A DNA stretch of 13,362 bases from an uncultured Collinsella sp. (lineage in GTDB: Bacteria > Actinomycetota > Coriobacteriia > Coriobacteriales > Coriobacteriaceae): the NCBI GenBank assembly GCA_900553345.1, contig USDE01000015.1:1-13362 (forward strand), read 5' to 3'. Position 1 is the stretch's first letter; the number at the start of each line of letters is the position of its first letter. Positions 7,029 through 13,362 of this stretch are shown here, piece after piece. Made by a program: the position numbers and the translations under genes. The notes under the pieces were generated by a model. The model was not told the DNA's origin. It was given only the letters and a program-made list of their open reading frames with translations, and made no database searches.

Positions 7029-7538
7029 CTAGTCTTCTGTCTGCGCAACTCGCACCTTGACGCGCGTGGGATTGCCATGGACGTCGTAGGTCTTGGCGTC
7101 GAGCGCTTGAATCTCGATATACGCCTCGCCTTCTTTGATGTCGCCTGCAGGGCAGGTCTCAACGGTCTTGCCGGTCTCGACCACGCCCGATTCATAGATG
7201 GTCTCGTCGTTTTGGATCACGCGGAAACGCTGGGGAAACTTGTTATCCTGGACGTTTTGCACGTTGATGCGCAGCTTGCCGCCTTTTTGTAGCTGGGCGA
7301 CCGGTGCGACCGAGATCGTCATCATGTTGTCGCGGACGATGGCATCGAGCTCGTCCTGGATTTCCTGACGCGACTTACCCTCTGCCGCTGTGACCGAGGC
7401 ACCCGTCTCGGCGACAGGCTTTGACTGCCAAGCGTAAAGGCCGACGGCGATAAGGGCGCAGGCGATGGCCAAACAGACGGCGCCGAGCCTTTTTCGATGT
7501 TTTGACCCTAGGGGGCTCGACTGCTTCCTTACGCTCAT
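7029..7538 (-). CDS. Membrane-anchored extracellular protein, function unknown
   Basis: The 169-aa product has a basic N terminus (KHRKR), one membrane helix (about 19-36, an uncleaved signal anchor) and an extracellular remainder. The outer part holds GGKLRINVQN (86-95), a run ending in ETIYESGVVETG (112-123), and EGEAYIEIQALDAKTYDVHGNP (136-157). This resembles a small Ig-like beta-sandwich seen in Gram-positive surface clusters, in which a secreted protein of the 199-aa type is often a neighbour. Its ATG overlaps the stop of the 98-aa gene by 4 bp (ATGA), indicating tight coupling. It probably helps present or assemble the secreted partner; this is inferred. Confidence 0.78.
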   Translation of the reverse strand: MSVRKQSSPLGSKHRKRLGAVCLAIACALIAVGLYAWQSKPVAETGASVTAAEGKSRQEIQDELDAIVRDNMMTISVAPVAQLQKGGKLRINVQNVQDNKFPQRFRVIQNDETIYESGVVETGKTVETCPAGDIKEGEAYIEIQALDAKTYDVHGNPTRVKVRVAQTED

Positions 7539-7831
7539 GCGGCATCCTTAGTGGTATAGACGCGCGCGAACGTGGACGGATCGGCGCCAAAGAGCATGTG
7601 GAGCATGAGGCGTCGCGAGTAGATGAGCTCGTCGAAGTTTGGGTCGAGTTTGATGTCGTGGATGTGGGCGATGTGGTGGGCGAGTGCCGAAAACGATTCG
7701 GGATCGCAAATCACGTCGGTGGTGACGTGATAGACAGCCGCATCGGGAAATGCCTCCTCATCGAAGGGCAGAAGATATGGGTCATCGTGGACTTCGATGG
7801 CGATGCCGTACTGGGGCCAGTAATATGCCAT
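7535..7831 (-). CDS. Conserved-looking cytoplasmic protein of unknown function, first gene of the surface cluster
   Basis: The 98-aa product starts at an ATG with GGGAGG 5 nt upstream. It has no signal peptide or membrane helix. The YYWPQYGIAIEVHDDP segment (3-18) and HVTTDVICDPESF (35-47) resemble short endonuclease-like (PD-(D/E)xK) cores, but the full catalytic set is not visible and I do not claim one. It is His- and acid-rich. The 4-bp overlap with the membrane-anchored protein gene makes it the first gene of that operon. The divergent region to its right must hold the promoter. Confidence 0.72.
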   Translation of the reverse strand: MAYYWPQYGIAIEVHDDPYLLPFDEEAFPDAAVYHVTTDVICDPESFSALAHHIAHIHDIKLDPNFDELIYSRRLMLHMLFGADPSTFARVYTTKDAA

Positions 7832-7904
7832 GGGAACCTCCCTGTTTTTGGGCCAAACCTTCTATTGGTTTTGGCTGTCGATGCCGACCGTATCAGCCAC
7901 AACT

Positions 7905-7922
7905 TGACCAATTTCTGACCAA
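7905..7922. repeat. Direct repeat TGACCAA, 11-bp period
   Basis: TGACCAA occurs at 7905-7911 and 7916-7922, one helical turn apart, and a related TTGACG follows at 7927-7932. Such phasing suits an activator or repressor site about 75-90 bp upstream of the 98-aa gene. No regulator is identified. Confidence 0.45.
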
Positions 7923-8152
7923 ATGCTTGACGGGTTTACATCGCCGCAGGTGAGAGACGCTAAAAAATATCTCAAGTTTTTTCGAGCGCCAATTGTGTGC
8001 GTGGCTGCGATGGAAAGGAGCGCGTTAAATAGAGCGCCTGCCGAGAAAACGCCGCCGCTCGCCGAATTGCGCAAACGTAAAATCCGCCAATTATGGAGAC
8101 GGTCTCAGTCACGTCGACGAAACGATGCGGTAACATCTCCCTGCAAACACTG

Positions 8153-8162
8153 TAGTTAACTA
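8153..8162. promoter_or_regulatory. Palindrome TAGTTAACTA upstream of the oxidase gene
   Basis: The perfect 10-bp palindrome overlaps the A-rich edge of the ribosome site (AAAGGGGGAG, 8162-8171) of the FAD-linked oxidase gene. It could be an operator or chance; a GAGACGGTCTC palindrome lies about 50 bp further upstream. Confidence 0.35.
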
Positions 8163-8176
8163 AAGGGGGAGTTCGC

Positions 8177-9778
8177 GTGTCTGCAGCCATCAAACCCTTC
8201 GGCGACGAGTTCGAAGAATATGGTCGCGATGAATCTCGCACATCGGGCGAGGCGTCGAGCATCTCGTTTCCGACAACGGAGGACGAAGTCCGCGCCATTC
8301 TGCGAAAGCTCCATGCCGAGCATGTTCCAATAACGGTCCAGGGTGCTCGGACCGGTCTGGCTGCCGGCGCCGTGCCTCACGGCGGGCATATCCTCAACAC
8401 TTCTCGTATGAATCGCTACCTGGGTCTTCGCCGCGACGAGCGAGGCCGTTTTCTGCTGCGCGTGGAGCCGGGCGTCGTGCTTTCGGAGTTGCGCAAGCAA
8501 CTGGGTAAGAAGGCATTGCCGACCGCTGACTGGGATCAGGTATCGCTTGAGGCCTATGAGGAGTTCCAGGCAGCTCCTGAGCAGTTCTTCCCCACCGATC
8601 CCACCGAGGCATCTGCCTGCCTGGGCGGCATGGCGGCGTGCAATGCCTCCGGTGCCCGCAGTTACGCCTACGGCCCCATGCGCCCGCATGTTACGGGGCT
8701 TCACGTGGCACTGGCGGACGGCGACCTGCTTGAGCTTCATCGAGGTCAGGCGCACGCTGACGCACGCCACTTGTCGCTCGTGACAGCGGAAGGCCGCGCG
8801 CTCGAGCTGGATCTTCCTGGCTATACCATGCCCAAGACCAAAAACGCGTCGGGTTATTTCGTTTCGGACGATATGGACGCCATCGATCTTTTCATCGGTG
8901 CGTGCGGCACACTCGGCGTCATTACCGAGCTCGAGATCGCCCTGCAGGCGGCACCTTCGGTCGTATGGGGCGTGAGCTGCTTTTTCGACAGCGAGGACAA
9001 GGCGGTTTCCTTTACCGATTCCGTGCGCCCCGTGCTGTCCCATGCCGCCGCTATTGAGTATTTCGATGCCGGCGCCTTGGATATCCTTCGCCGCCAGCGC
9101 GAGCAGTCGACCGCGTTTGTCTCGCTGCCGGCACTCGACGATGAGGCAAAGGTCTGTGTTTACGTGGAACTCGACTGCGACGACGAGGCGCAAGCGACCG
9201 AGGAGCTGTACCACCTGGGATGGGTTTTGGAGCTTGCGGGCGGCCGCGACGACGCGACCTGGGTTGCACGCACCGAGGTCGATCGCGAATGCCAGCGGTT
9301 CTTCCGCCACGCCGTTCCCGAGAGCGTCAACATGCTCATCGACGAGCGTCGCCGCACCGACCCCACCATTACCAAGCTGGGGTCGGATATGTCGGTGCCC
9401 AATGCGCGCCTGGCCGATGTCGTTGCCCTCTATCGCCGCACGCTGGCCGAAAGCGGGCTTGAGTCTGCCGCCTGGGGACATATCGGCAACAACCATCTGC
9501 ATGTGAATATCCTGCCGCGCGATGCGCGGGACTACCGTCGCGGCGGTGAGCTGTTTGCCCAGTGGGCTGCGGAGGTAACGGCTATGGGCGGCGCCGTCTC
9601 TGCCGAGCACGGCGTCGGCAAGATCAAAGCGGGCTTTTTGGAGACGATGTACGGCCACGAGGCCATGGTCGAATCGGCTCGACTCAAGCTGCAGCTCGAT
9701 CCTGCCGGGCAGCTGGGTCGTGGCAACCTGTTTTCGGAGAAGCTCTTGGATGAACTCGTCCAGAAAGGGGGCGCGTGA
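8177..9778 (+). CDS. FAD-linked 2-hydroxyacid (D-lactate-type) dehydrogenase, GlcD/LctD family
   Basis: The 533-aa flavoprotein starts at a GTG with AAAGGGGGAG 5 nt upstream. The FAD-binding (PCMH-type) domain shows VQGARTGLAAGAVPHGG (54-70), FFPTDPTEASACLGGMAACNASGARSYAYG across 137-166, and GACGTLGVITELEIAL (241-256). The C-terminal substrate domain has GHIGNNHLHVN (434-444) with His435, His440 and His442, and SAEHGVGKIK (475-484); these hold the metal and catalytic groups in GlcD and D-lactate dehydrogenases. It oxidises a 2-hydroxyacid, probably D-lactate, to the 2-oxoacid and passes electrons to the EtfAB proteins encoded next. It is longer than typical LctD (about 460 aa), with extra sequence around 110-137. 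No lactate permease or racemase gene lies nearby, so the substrate is inferred. Confidence 0.9.
   Translation: MSAAIKPFGDEFEEYGRDESRTSGEASSISFPTTEDEVRAILRKLHAEHVPITVQGARTGLAAGAVPHGGHILNTSRMNRYLGLRRDERGRFLLRVEPGVVLSELRKQLGKKALPTADWDQVSLEAYEEFQAAPEQFFPTDPTEASACLGGMAACNASGARSYAYGPMRPHVTGLHVALADGDLLELHRGQAHADARHLSLVTAEGRALELDLPGYTMPKTKNASGYFVSDDMDAIDLFIGACGTLGVITELEIALQAAPSVVWGVSCFFDSEDKAVSFTDSVRPVLSHAAAIEYFDAGALDILRRQREQSTAFVSLPALDDEAKVCVYVELDCDDEAQATEELYHLGWVLELAGGRDDATWVARTEVDRECQRFFRHAVPESVNMLIDERRRTDPTITKLGSDMSVPNARLADVVALYRRTLAESGLESAAWGHIGNNHLHVNILPRDARDYRRGGELFAQWAAEVTAMGGAVSAEHGVGKIKAGFLETMYGHEAMVESARLKLQLDPAGQLGRGNLFSEKLLDELVQKGGA
9766..9771 (+). promoter_or_regulatory. Ribosome binding site for etfB
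   Basis: AGGGGG inside the end of the oxidase gene lies 9 nt before the ATG at 9781 but only 3 nt before the alternative GTG at 9775, favouring the ATG. Confidence 0.5.
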
Positions 9779-9780
9779 AG

Positions 9781-10596
9781 ATGAGTGATTTCCATATGGT
9801 GGTGTGCGTCAAGGTGGTGCCGGGAAGCACCGAGGTCAAGATGGACCCCAAAACCAATACCATCGTGCGCGATGGCAAGCAGGCGGTCATTAATCCCTTC
9901 GATGCAAGTGCCCTCGAATGTGCGTTGGCGCTCAAGGACGACTTTATCGGCTTTGGCATGGATGTGCACGTGACGGTGGTATCGATGGGTATCCCTGCAA
10001 CCGAATTGCTACTGCGCGACTGCATCGCCCGCGGCGCCGACGATGCATTGCTGCTCACCGACCGTGCTTTTGCGGGCGCGGACACGTTGGCGACCACCTA
10101 TGCTCTCAAATGCGGCATCGAGGCGCTCGACGAGGACTTCGACCTGCTCATCTGCGGCAAGATGGCGGTGGATGGCGATACTGCCCAGATTGGCCCCGAA
10201 CTGGCCGGCGCCTTCGAGATTCCCTGCGTGACCGATGTGAGCTGCGTACAGAGCGCGGGCTTTACGACGTGCGGCTCGCTGGCGCTTGTCCACGGCTGTG
10301 ACGCCGGCGAGGAGACGGTCTATCTGGAGATGCCGTGCGCGATGACGACCGCCAAGGAGATCGGCCAGCTGCGCATGCCGAGCATCGCCGGCATTCGCGC
10401 GGCCGAAGATGCGGATGTGCGGGTGGTCAGTGCTGCCGATGTGCATGCCGACCCTTTGCGCTGCGGCCTTACCGGATCGCCGACGCAGGTCGTGCGCTCG
10501 TTTGTGCTCGACCGTGACCAAACGTGCGAGGCCATCGAGGGCACGCCGGTCGAACAGGCGGCAAAGCTTGCCAAGATTATCGAGGGGATGGCTTAG
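9781..10596 (+). CDS. etfB: Electron transfer flavoprotein, beta subunit
   Basis: The 271-aa product has the EtfB signature MVVCVKVVPGSTEVKMDP near the start, INPFDASALECALAL (about 38-52), and VDGDTAQIGPELAG (about 124-137), the nucleotide-binding loop. A DGDTAQxGP loop is characteristic of EtfB proteins that bind a second FAD and take part in electron bifurcation. The protein pairs with EtfA and would exchange electrons with NAD+. I prefer the ATG at 9781; a GTG at 9775 overlaps the oxidase stop by 4 bp (GTGA) and would add two residues. The etfA ATG follows its TAG directly. Confidence 0.93.
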   Translation: MSDFHMVVCVKVVPGSTEVKMDPKTNTIVRDGKQAVINPFDASALECALALKDDFIGFGMDVHVTVVSMGIPATELLLRDCIARGADDALLLTDRAFAGADTLATTYALKCGIEALDEDFDLLICGKMAVDGDTAQIGPELAGAFEIPCVTDVSCVQSAGFTTCGSLALVHGCDAGEETVYLEMPCAMTTAKEIGQLRMPSIAGIRAAEDADVRVVSAADVHADPLRCGLTGSPTQVVRSFVLDRDQTCEAIEGTPVEQAAKLAKIIEGMA

Positions 10597-11802
10597 ATGA
10601 GCGGACTGATAATCGATAGCGAGGCATGCGTTGGCTGTGGCCGCTGCGTTCGCGCCTGTGCCTCGGGTGGCATTGTGGTGGAGGGCGAGCGCCCCAACCG
10701 CTGCGCCCATGTGACCGACGGCTGCATCTTGTGCGGCGGGTGCGTCGACGCCTGTCCCGTCAACGCCATTTCGATCGAGCGCGACGAGGCCGCCGGCGCG
10801 GTTGACCTCGATGCGTATCGAGACATTTGGGTATTCGTTCAGACCGACGAGCACGATGACGTGGCCCCGGTGGCCTACGAGCTCATGGGCAAGGGCCGCG
10901 AGCTTGCCGATGCACGCGGCTGTCGCCTGGTGGCGCTGGTCGGCATGGGCCCCGAGGGCTCGCTTGAGGACCTGGAGCATCTGGTTTGCGCCGGTGCGGA
11001 CGAAGTTCTGGTCTGTCGTGACGAGCGCCTGCGTCAGAACGACGCGGAGGTCTATGCTCGCCTCATCTGCGATTTGGTAACCGAGCGCAAGCCCGAAGCC
11101 ATTCTGTACGGTGCGACCGCTTTTGGCCGCGAGCTGGCGCCTGGCGTTGCCGTGCGCCTGCGGACGGGCCTTACGGCCGACTGCACCGTGCTTTCGATGG
11201 ATACGGAGACGGGCCTGCTGCAACAGACGCGTCCGGCGTTTGGCGGCAACTTGATGGCCACCATTATCTGCCCCAACCACCGTCCCCAGATGGCAACGGT
11301 GCGCCCCGGCATCTTTAAGGCGCCCGACTTTGACTATAGCCGCTCCGGAACGATTACCCAGGTATTACTTGCGGAAGACGCCAAGGCTCGTGTCGAGATT
11401 TCGATTCCCGCCGAGGAATGGGGCCAGCAGGCTTCGATTGCCGATGCCGAGCGTCTAGTTGTTGTGGGTCGCGGTATTGGCTCCAAGAAAAACCTACCCT
11501 TGATGCGAAAGCTCGCCGAAGTCCTGGGTGCCGAGCTCGGCTGCACGCGACCCGTCGTGGAGGCGGGCTGGCTGGAGTATCGCCACCAGATTGGCCAGAC
11601 GGGCGTGTCGGTTTCGCCTAAGCTCCTTATGAGCATCGGCGTTTCGGGTGCCATCCAGCATCTTGCCGGCATCGGCGGTGCGGAGTGCATCATCGCCGTC
11701 AACGAGGACCCAGATGCCCCCATCTTCGGCGTCGCCCAGTACAAGGTCGTCGGCGACGCCGTCGAGGTCGTTGAGGAGCTGCTGGCCCAGCTTGAGTGCT
11801 AG
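10597..11802 (+). CDS. etfA: Electron transfer flavoprotein, alpha subunit with N-terminal 2x[4Fe-4S] ferredoxin domain
   Basis: The 401-aa product opens with a ferredoxin domain carrying two CxxCxxCxxxC clusters (C11, C14, C17, C21 and C43, C46, C49, C53). Cys36 lies between them. The EtfA N-terminal domain spans about 75-260. The C-terminal FAD domain shows VVVGRGIGSKKN (288-299), CTRPVVEAGW (316-325), HQIGQTGVSVSPKL (330-343), GVSGAIQHLAGIGGAE (348-363) and NEDPDAPIF (369-377). EtfA proteins with an N-terminal ferredoxin domain occur in the A. woodii lactate dehydrogenase complex (LctC), where the clusters accept electrons from ferredoxin. GAGGGG sits upstream inside etfB. The stop codon TAG shares CTAG with the stop of the convergent HD-domain gene, so the transcripts overlap tail to tail. 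Confidence 0.94.
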   Translation: MSGLIIDSEACVGCGRCVRACASGGIVVEGERPNRCAHVTDGCILCGGCVDACPVNAISIERDEAAGAVDLDAYRDIWVFVQTDEHDDVAPVAYELMGKGRELADARGCRLVALVGMGPEGSLEDLEHLVCAGADEVLVCRDERLRQNDAEVYARLICDLVTERKPEAILYGATAFGRELAPGVAVRLRTGLTADCTVLSMDTETGLLQQTRPAFGGNLMATIICPNHRPQMATVRPGIFKAPDFDYSRSGTITQVLLAEDAKARVEISIPAEEWGQQASIADAERLVVVGRGIGSKKNLPLMRKLAEVLGAELGCTRPVVEAGWLEYRHQIGQTGVSVSPKLLMSIGVSGAIQHLAGIGGAECIIAVNEDPDAPIFGVAQYKVVGDAVEVVEELLAQLEC

Positions 11803-12611
11803 GCACTTGCCAGCCAGCTGCGCAGCTCGTCCTTTAGGCGCTCCCAGGTCGCTTGCGTGGCGGAATCGGTGAAGGGGCGCGTGATACCAAAGGGCGCGTC
11901 GAGCAGGCGGTAGATATCGCCCTGCTCGCGCGCCAGCGCGCGGCTTGCCGGATAGACAAGCTCAAACATAAAGCAGATAAGCCCCACCAAGTAGTCCGCG
12001 GGCTCATTGCGCTCATCGCGCGTGACGCAGCGGTGCTCGTCAAAGGCGGCCAGCGTCGGTGCCGAGAAGTGGCTGGCAAGAAACGCGTCCTCATTCACTT
12101 TGAGGATGGTGTCGACGGTACTGTCGGCGATGGTGCGCATGATGTCGATCTTGTCGCCATCGCGCACGATATCGCAGAAGCGCCGCGTGCGCTCGCCGAG
12201 CTGCGCGGGCAGACGGAAATTGCTGTGATAGGCAATGCTCGCTCGAATGAGTTCGTCTTCTACCGGATCGTCGATAAAGTCGCGGATACTTGTTGCCGCG
12301 GGCGCATCTGCAGGTGTTTTGCCAAAGAGGACCTCGACGCCCAACGCCGCATGGCTCACGCTTTCGGCATCCTTAAACGTATCCCAGCGTCGCAGCTGCT
12401 CAAAGCGGCCCATATCGTGCAACAGCCCACAAAGCCACGCCAGATCAATGTCCTGCGGTGACCAGCCCTGTTCGCGTGCCACGGCATCGCATGCCTCGGC
12501 AACGTGGTACGTATGCTCGATTTTGAGCGCGATACGCGGATTGGCGGCATCGTAGGCATCGGTGTAGGTCTTGAAGGCCGCGGCAGCCCGCGTTCGATCG
12601 ATAGCTGTCAT
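11799..12611 (-). CDS. HD-domain metal-dependent phosphohydrolase
   Basis: The 270-aa product has the HD superfamily layout: a leading His in EHTYHV (32-37), the HD pair in GLLHDMGRFEQ (62-72; His65-Asp66), a later His87, His129, and an Asp in DGDKID (151-156). These coordinate metal for phosphohydrolysis, typically of nucleotides or phosphomonoesters. The second half is helical (LVGLICFMFELVYPASRAL) and gives no specific family signal to me. The ATG at 12611 follows AGGAAG by 5 nt. The gene faces etfA, and the two stop codons are interlocked in CTAG; no terminator hairpin separates them. A divergent spacer of 137 bp leads to azlC. Substrate unknown. Confidence 0.88.
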   Translation of the reverse strand: MTAIDRTRAAAAFKTYTDAYDAANPRIALKIEHTYHVAEACDAVAREQGWSPQDIDLAWLCGLLHDMGRFEQLRRWDTFKDAESVSHAALGVEVLFGKTPADAPAATSIRDFIDDPVEDELIRASIAYHSNFRLPAQLGERTRRFCDIVRDGDKIDIMRTIADSTVDTILKVNEDAFLASHFSAPTLAAFDEHRCVTRDERNEPADYLVGLICFMFELVYPASRALAREQGDIYRLLDAPFGITRPFTDSATQATWERLKDELRSWLASA

Positions 12612-12629
12612 AATGACTTCCTAAAAAGT

Positions 12630-12649
12630 TGTGTCTTTCTGTGTCTTTC
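12630..12649. repeat. Tandem duplication of a 10-bp unit in the HD gene leader
   Basis: TGTGTCTTTC occurs twice with no gap, at 12630-12639 and 12640-12649 (GAAAGACACA twice on the minus strand), about 20-40 nt upstream of the HD gene start. It may be a small replication-slippage product or part of the leader. Confidence 0.6.
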
Positions 12650-12681
12650 GATCCGGTGGCAATTGTAGGTGAACTCGGTTG

Positions 12682-12695
12682 CCATCGGGCGATGG
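12682..12695. promoter_or_regulatory. Palindrome in the HD gene/azlC divergent spacer
   Basis: CCATCG (12682-12687) and CGATGG (12690-12695) are perfect complements with two bases between. The site lies midway in the divergent spacer and could be an operator for either gene. No strong -35/-10 was seen. Confidence 0.4.
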
Positions 12696-12748
12696 TTCTG
12701 CCGCGTCGTTGCATGCGGCTCGGAAATCTTGTCGGGACGAGGAACGCT

Positions 12749-13362
12749 ATGGTGCTCAAAATCGTTAAAACCGTCTGGCCGGTGATGCTTACCTATGTTG
12801 CGATAGCCGCGCCGTGCGGAATGATTATGGCGCAGACGGGAATGGAACCCTGGATGGTTTTTGCTCTGAGCAGCACGTTCGTGACGGGCAGCGGGCAGTT
12901 TATGATCTGCAATCTGTGGCTGGCGGGTGTGCCTGCGGCGTCGATCGTCGCGAGCGTCGCCGCAATCTCCTCGCGCTTTGCGCTTTACTCGGCATCGATC
13001 GCACCGCATCTGAGGGGTGCCTCGAAGCGTCAGACGCTGGCTGTTGCCGCGACGCTTACCGAGGAGGCATATGGCATCTCGCTTGCCAAGTTGGTTAAAG
13101 GGGAGGATTGGGGTCCGCTCGAGTCCTTTGTGCTCAACGTGATCCTCATCGCAACATGGGGCGTTTCGTGTACGACGGGCGCCATCGTCGGCGCCGTTGT
13201 CGATGTTCCCACCGCTATTGCGGGTTTTGTCTGCACATCGCTCTTTATCTGCCTACTCTTTTCGCAGCGACTGTCGCGCGGCAATGTCGTAGCTGCCGGT
13301 TTGGCTGCGGTGTCCGTCGCCATATGCAAGTTCTTGGGGTGGACGAATATCGCCGTGCCGGC
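12749..13362 (+). CDS. azlC: AzlC-family branched-chain amino acid exporter, N-terminal part
   Basis: The frame opens at an ATG with GAGGAA 4 nt upstream and runs off the right edge (204 codons). It has several membrane helices. The AzlC signature region is visible: FVTGSGQFMICNLWLAG (45-61), then SSRFALYSASIAPHLRG (73-89), followed by a polar loop and TEEAYGISLAKL (101-112). AzlC, usually with the small partner AzlD, exports branched-chain amino acids from the cytoplasm. An azlD gene would be expected beyond the edge. It is divergent to the HD-domain gene, 137 bp away. The missing part is short, since the family is about 230-250 aa. Confidence 0.88.
   Translation, partial: MVLKIVKTVWPVMLTYVAIAAPCGMIMAQTGMEPWMVFALSSTFVTGSGQFMICNLWLAGVPAASIVASVAAISSRFALYSASIAPHLRGASKRQTLAVAATLTEEAYGISLAKLVKGEDWGPLESFVLNVILIATWGVSCTTGAIVGAVVDVPTAIAGFVCTSLFICLLFSQRLSRGNVVAAGLAAVSVAICKFLGWTNIAVP

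Larger units (their letters stand above)
7832..8176. other. Divergent intergenic region between the surface cluster and the Etf operon
   Basis: This 345-bp stretch separates two divergent operons and must contain both promoters, though no clear -35/-10 pair stands out. It is richer in A+T than its flanks. It holds an imperfect inverted repeat (GCCAAACC 7852-7859 and GGTTTTGGC 7867-7875), direct TGACCAA repeats (7905-7922), an 11-bp palindrome GAGACGGTCTC (8096-8106) and a 10-bp palindrome TAGTTAACTA (8153-8162). Short open frames cross it on both strands, but they lack good ribosome sites and recognisable sequence, so none is called as a gene. Confidence 0.6.

Noticed and set aside
8096..8106. 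GAGACGGTCTC as a possible mobile-element end or attachment site
   Set aside because: It is a single short palindrome without a direct-repeat partner, transposase or integrase gene in the window.
7923..8159. 78-codon plus-strand open frame in the divergent spacer
   Set aside because: No ribosome site precedes its ATG, the composition is more A+T-rich than the real genes, and the sequence is unrecognised; an overlapping minus-strand frame (7862-8074, TTG start) is equally unsupported.
8156..9658. Minus-strand 500-codon open frame
   Set aside because: It is the antisense of the FAD-linked dehydrogenase gene, a common effect of G+C-rich codon bias; its sequence shows no family motif while the plus-strand frame does.
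10009..11280. Minus-strand 423-codon open frame
   Set aside because: It spans the antisense of both etfB and etfA, including their junction, and has no coherent motif.

Overview
This G+C-rich window looks like a chromosomal segment of an anaerobic gut actinobacterium of the class Coriobacteriia, most likely Collinsella or a close relative. That assignment is inference. It rests on protein style, compact operons, GTG starts with strong GGAGG-type ribosome sites, and a ferredoxin-linked Etf fermentation locus. No rRNA, tRNA, CRISPR array, transposase or phage gene was found.

Positions 1-3789 (minus strand) hold a three-gene DNA-processing module. In transcription order it encodes a TerB_N/TerB_C protein, a DUF2791/BrxD-like P-loop ATPase whose gene overlaps it by 8 bp, and an Lhr/BrxHI-like DEVH-box helicase that runs off the left edge. 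A near-perfect actinobacterial LexA (SOS) box sits inside the only good promoter upstream. This suggests a damage-inducible genome-maintenance or anti-phage unit, and it is the most interesting part of the window. A perfect 10-bp stem-loop lies directly after the ATPase stop codon, ahead of the helicase.

Positions 3811-7831 (minus strand) hold a DUF554 membrane protein and, upstream of it, a compact cell-surface cluster. The cluster encodes a 98-aa cytoplasmic protein, a membrane-anchored extracellular protein, a secreted beta-sandwich-like protein, an 85-aa protein with a non-canonical sortase-like tail (LAQTS), and a 470-aa cysteine-rich secreted protein. These genes overlap or are closely spaced and probably form one operon. 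I recognise the general style of a Gram-positive surface-protein locus, but no established function.

Positions 7832-8176 form a 345-bp divergent intergenic region with several short repeats and palindromes. From it, reading right, runs a three-gene operon (8177-11802): an FAD-linked GlcD/D-lactate dehydrogenase-type oxidase, EtfB, and EtfA with an N-terminal 2x[4Fe-4S] ferredoxin domain. This matches the LctDBC-type electron-confurcating lactate dehydrogenase arrangement, which couples oxidation of a 2-hydroxyacid to NAD+ reduction using reduced ferredoxin.

Positions 11799-12611 (minus strand) encode an HD-domain hydrolase. Its stop codon interlocks with the etfA stop in a shared CTAG. A 137-bp divergent spacer separates it from the start of an azlC-type branched-chain amino acid exporter gene, which is cut by the right edge.
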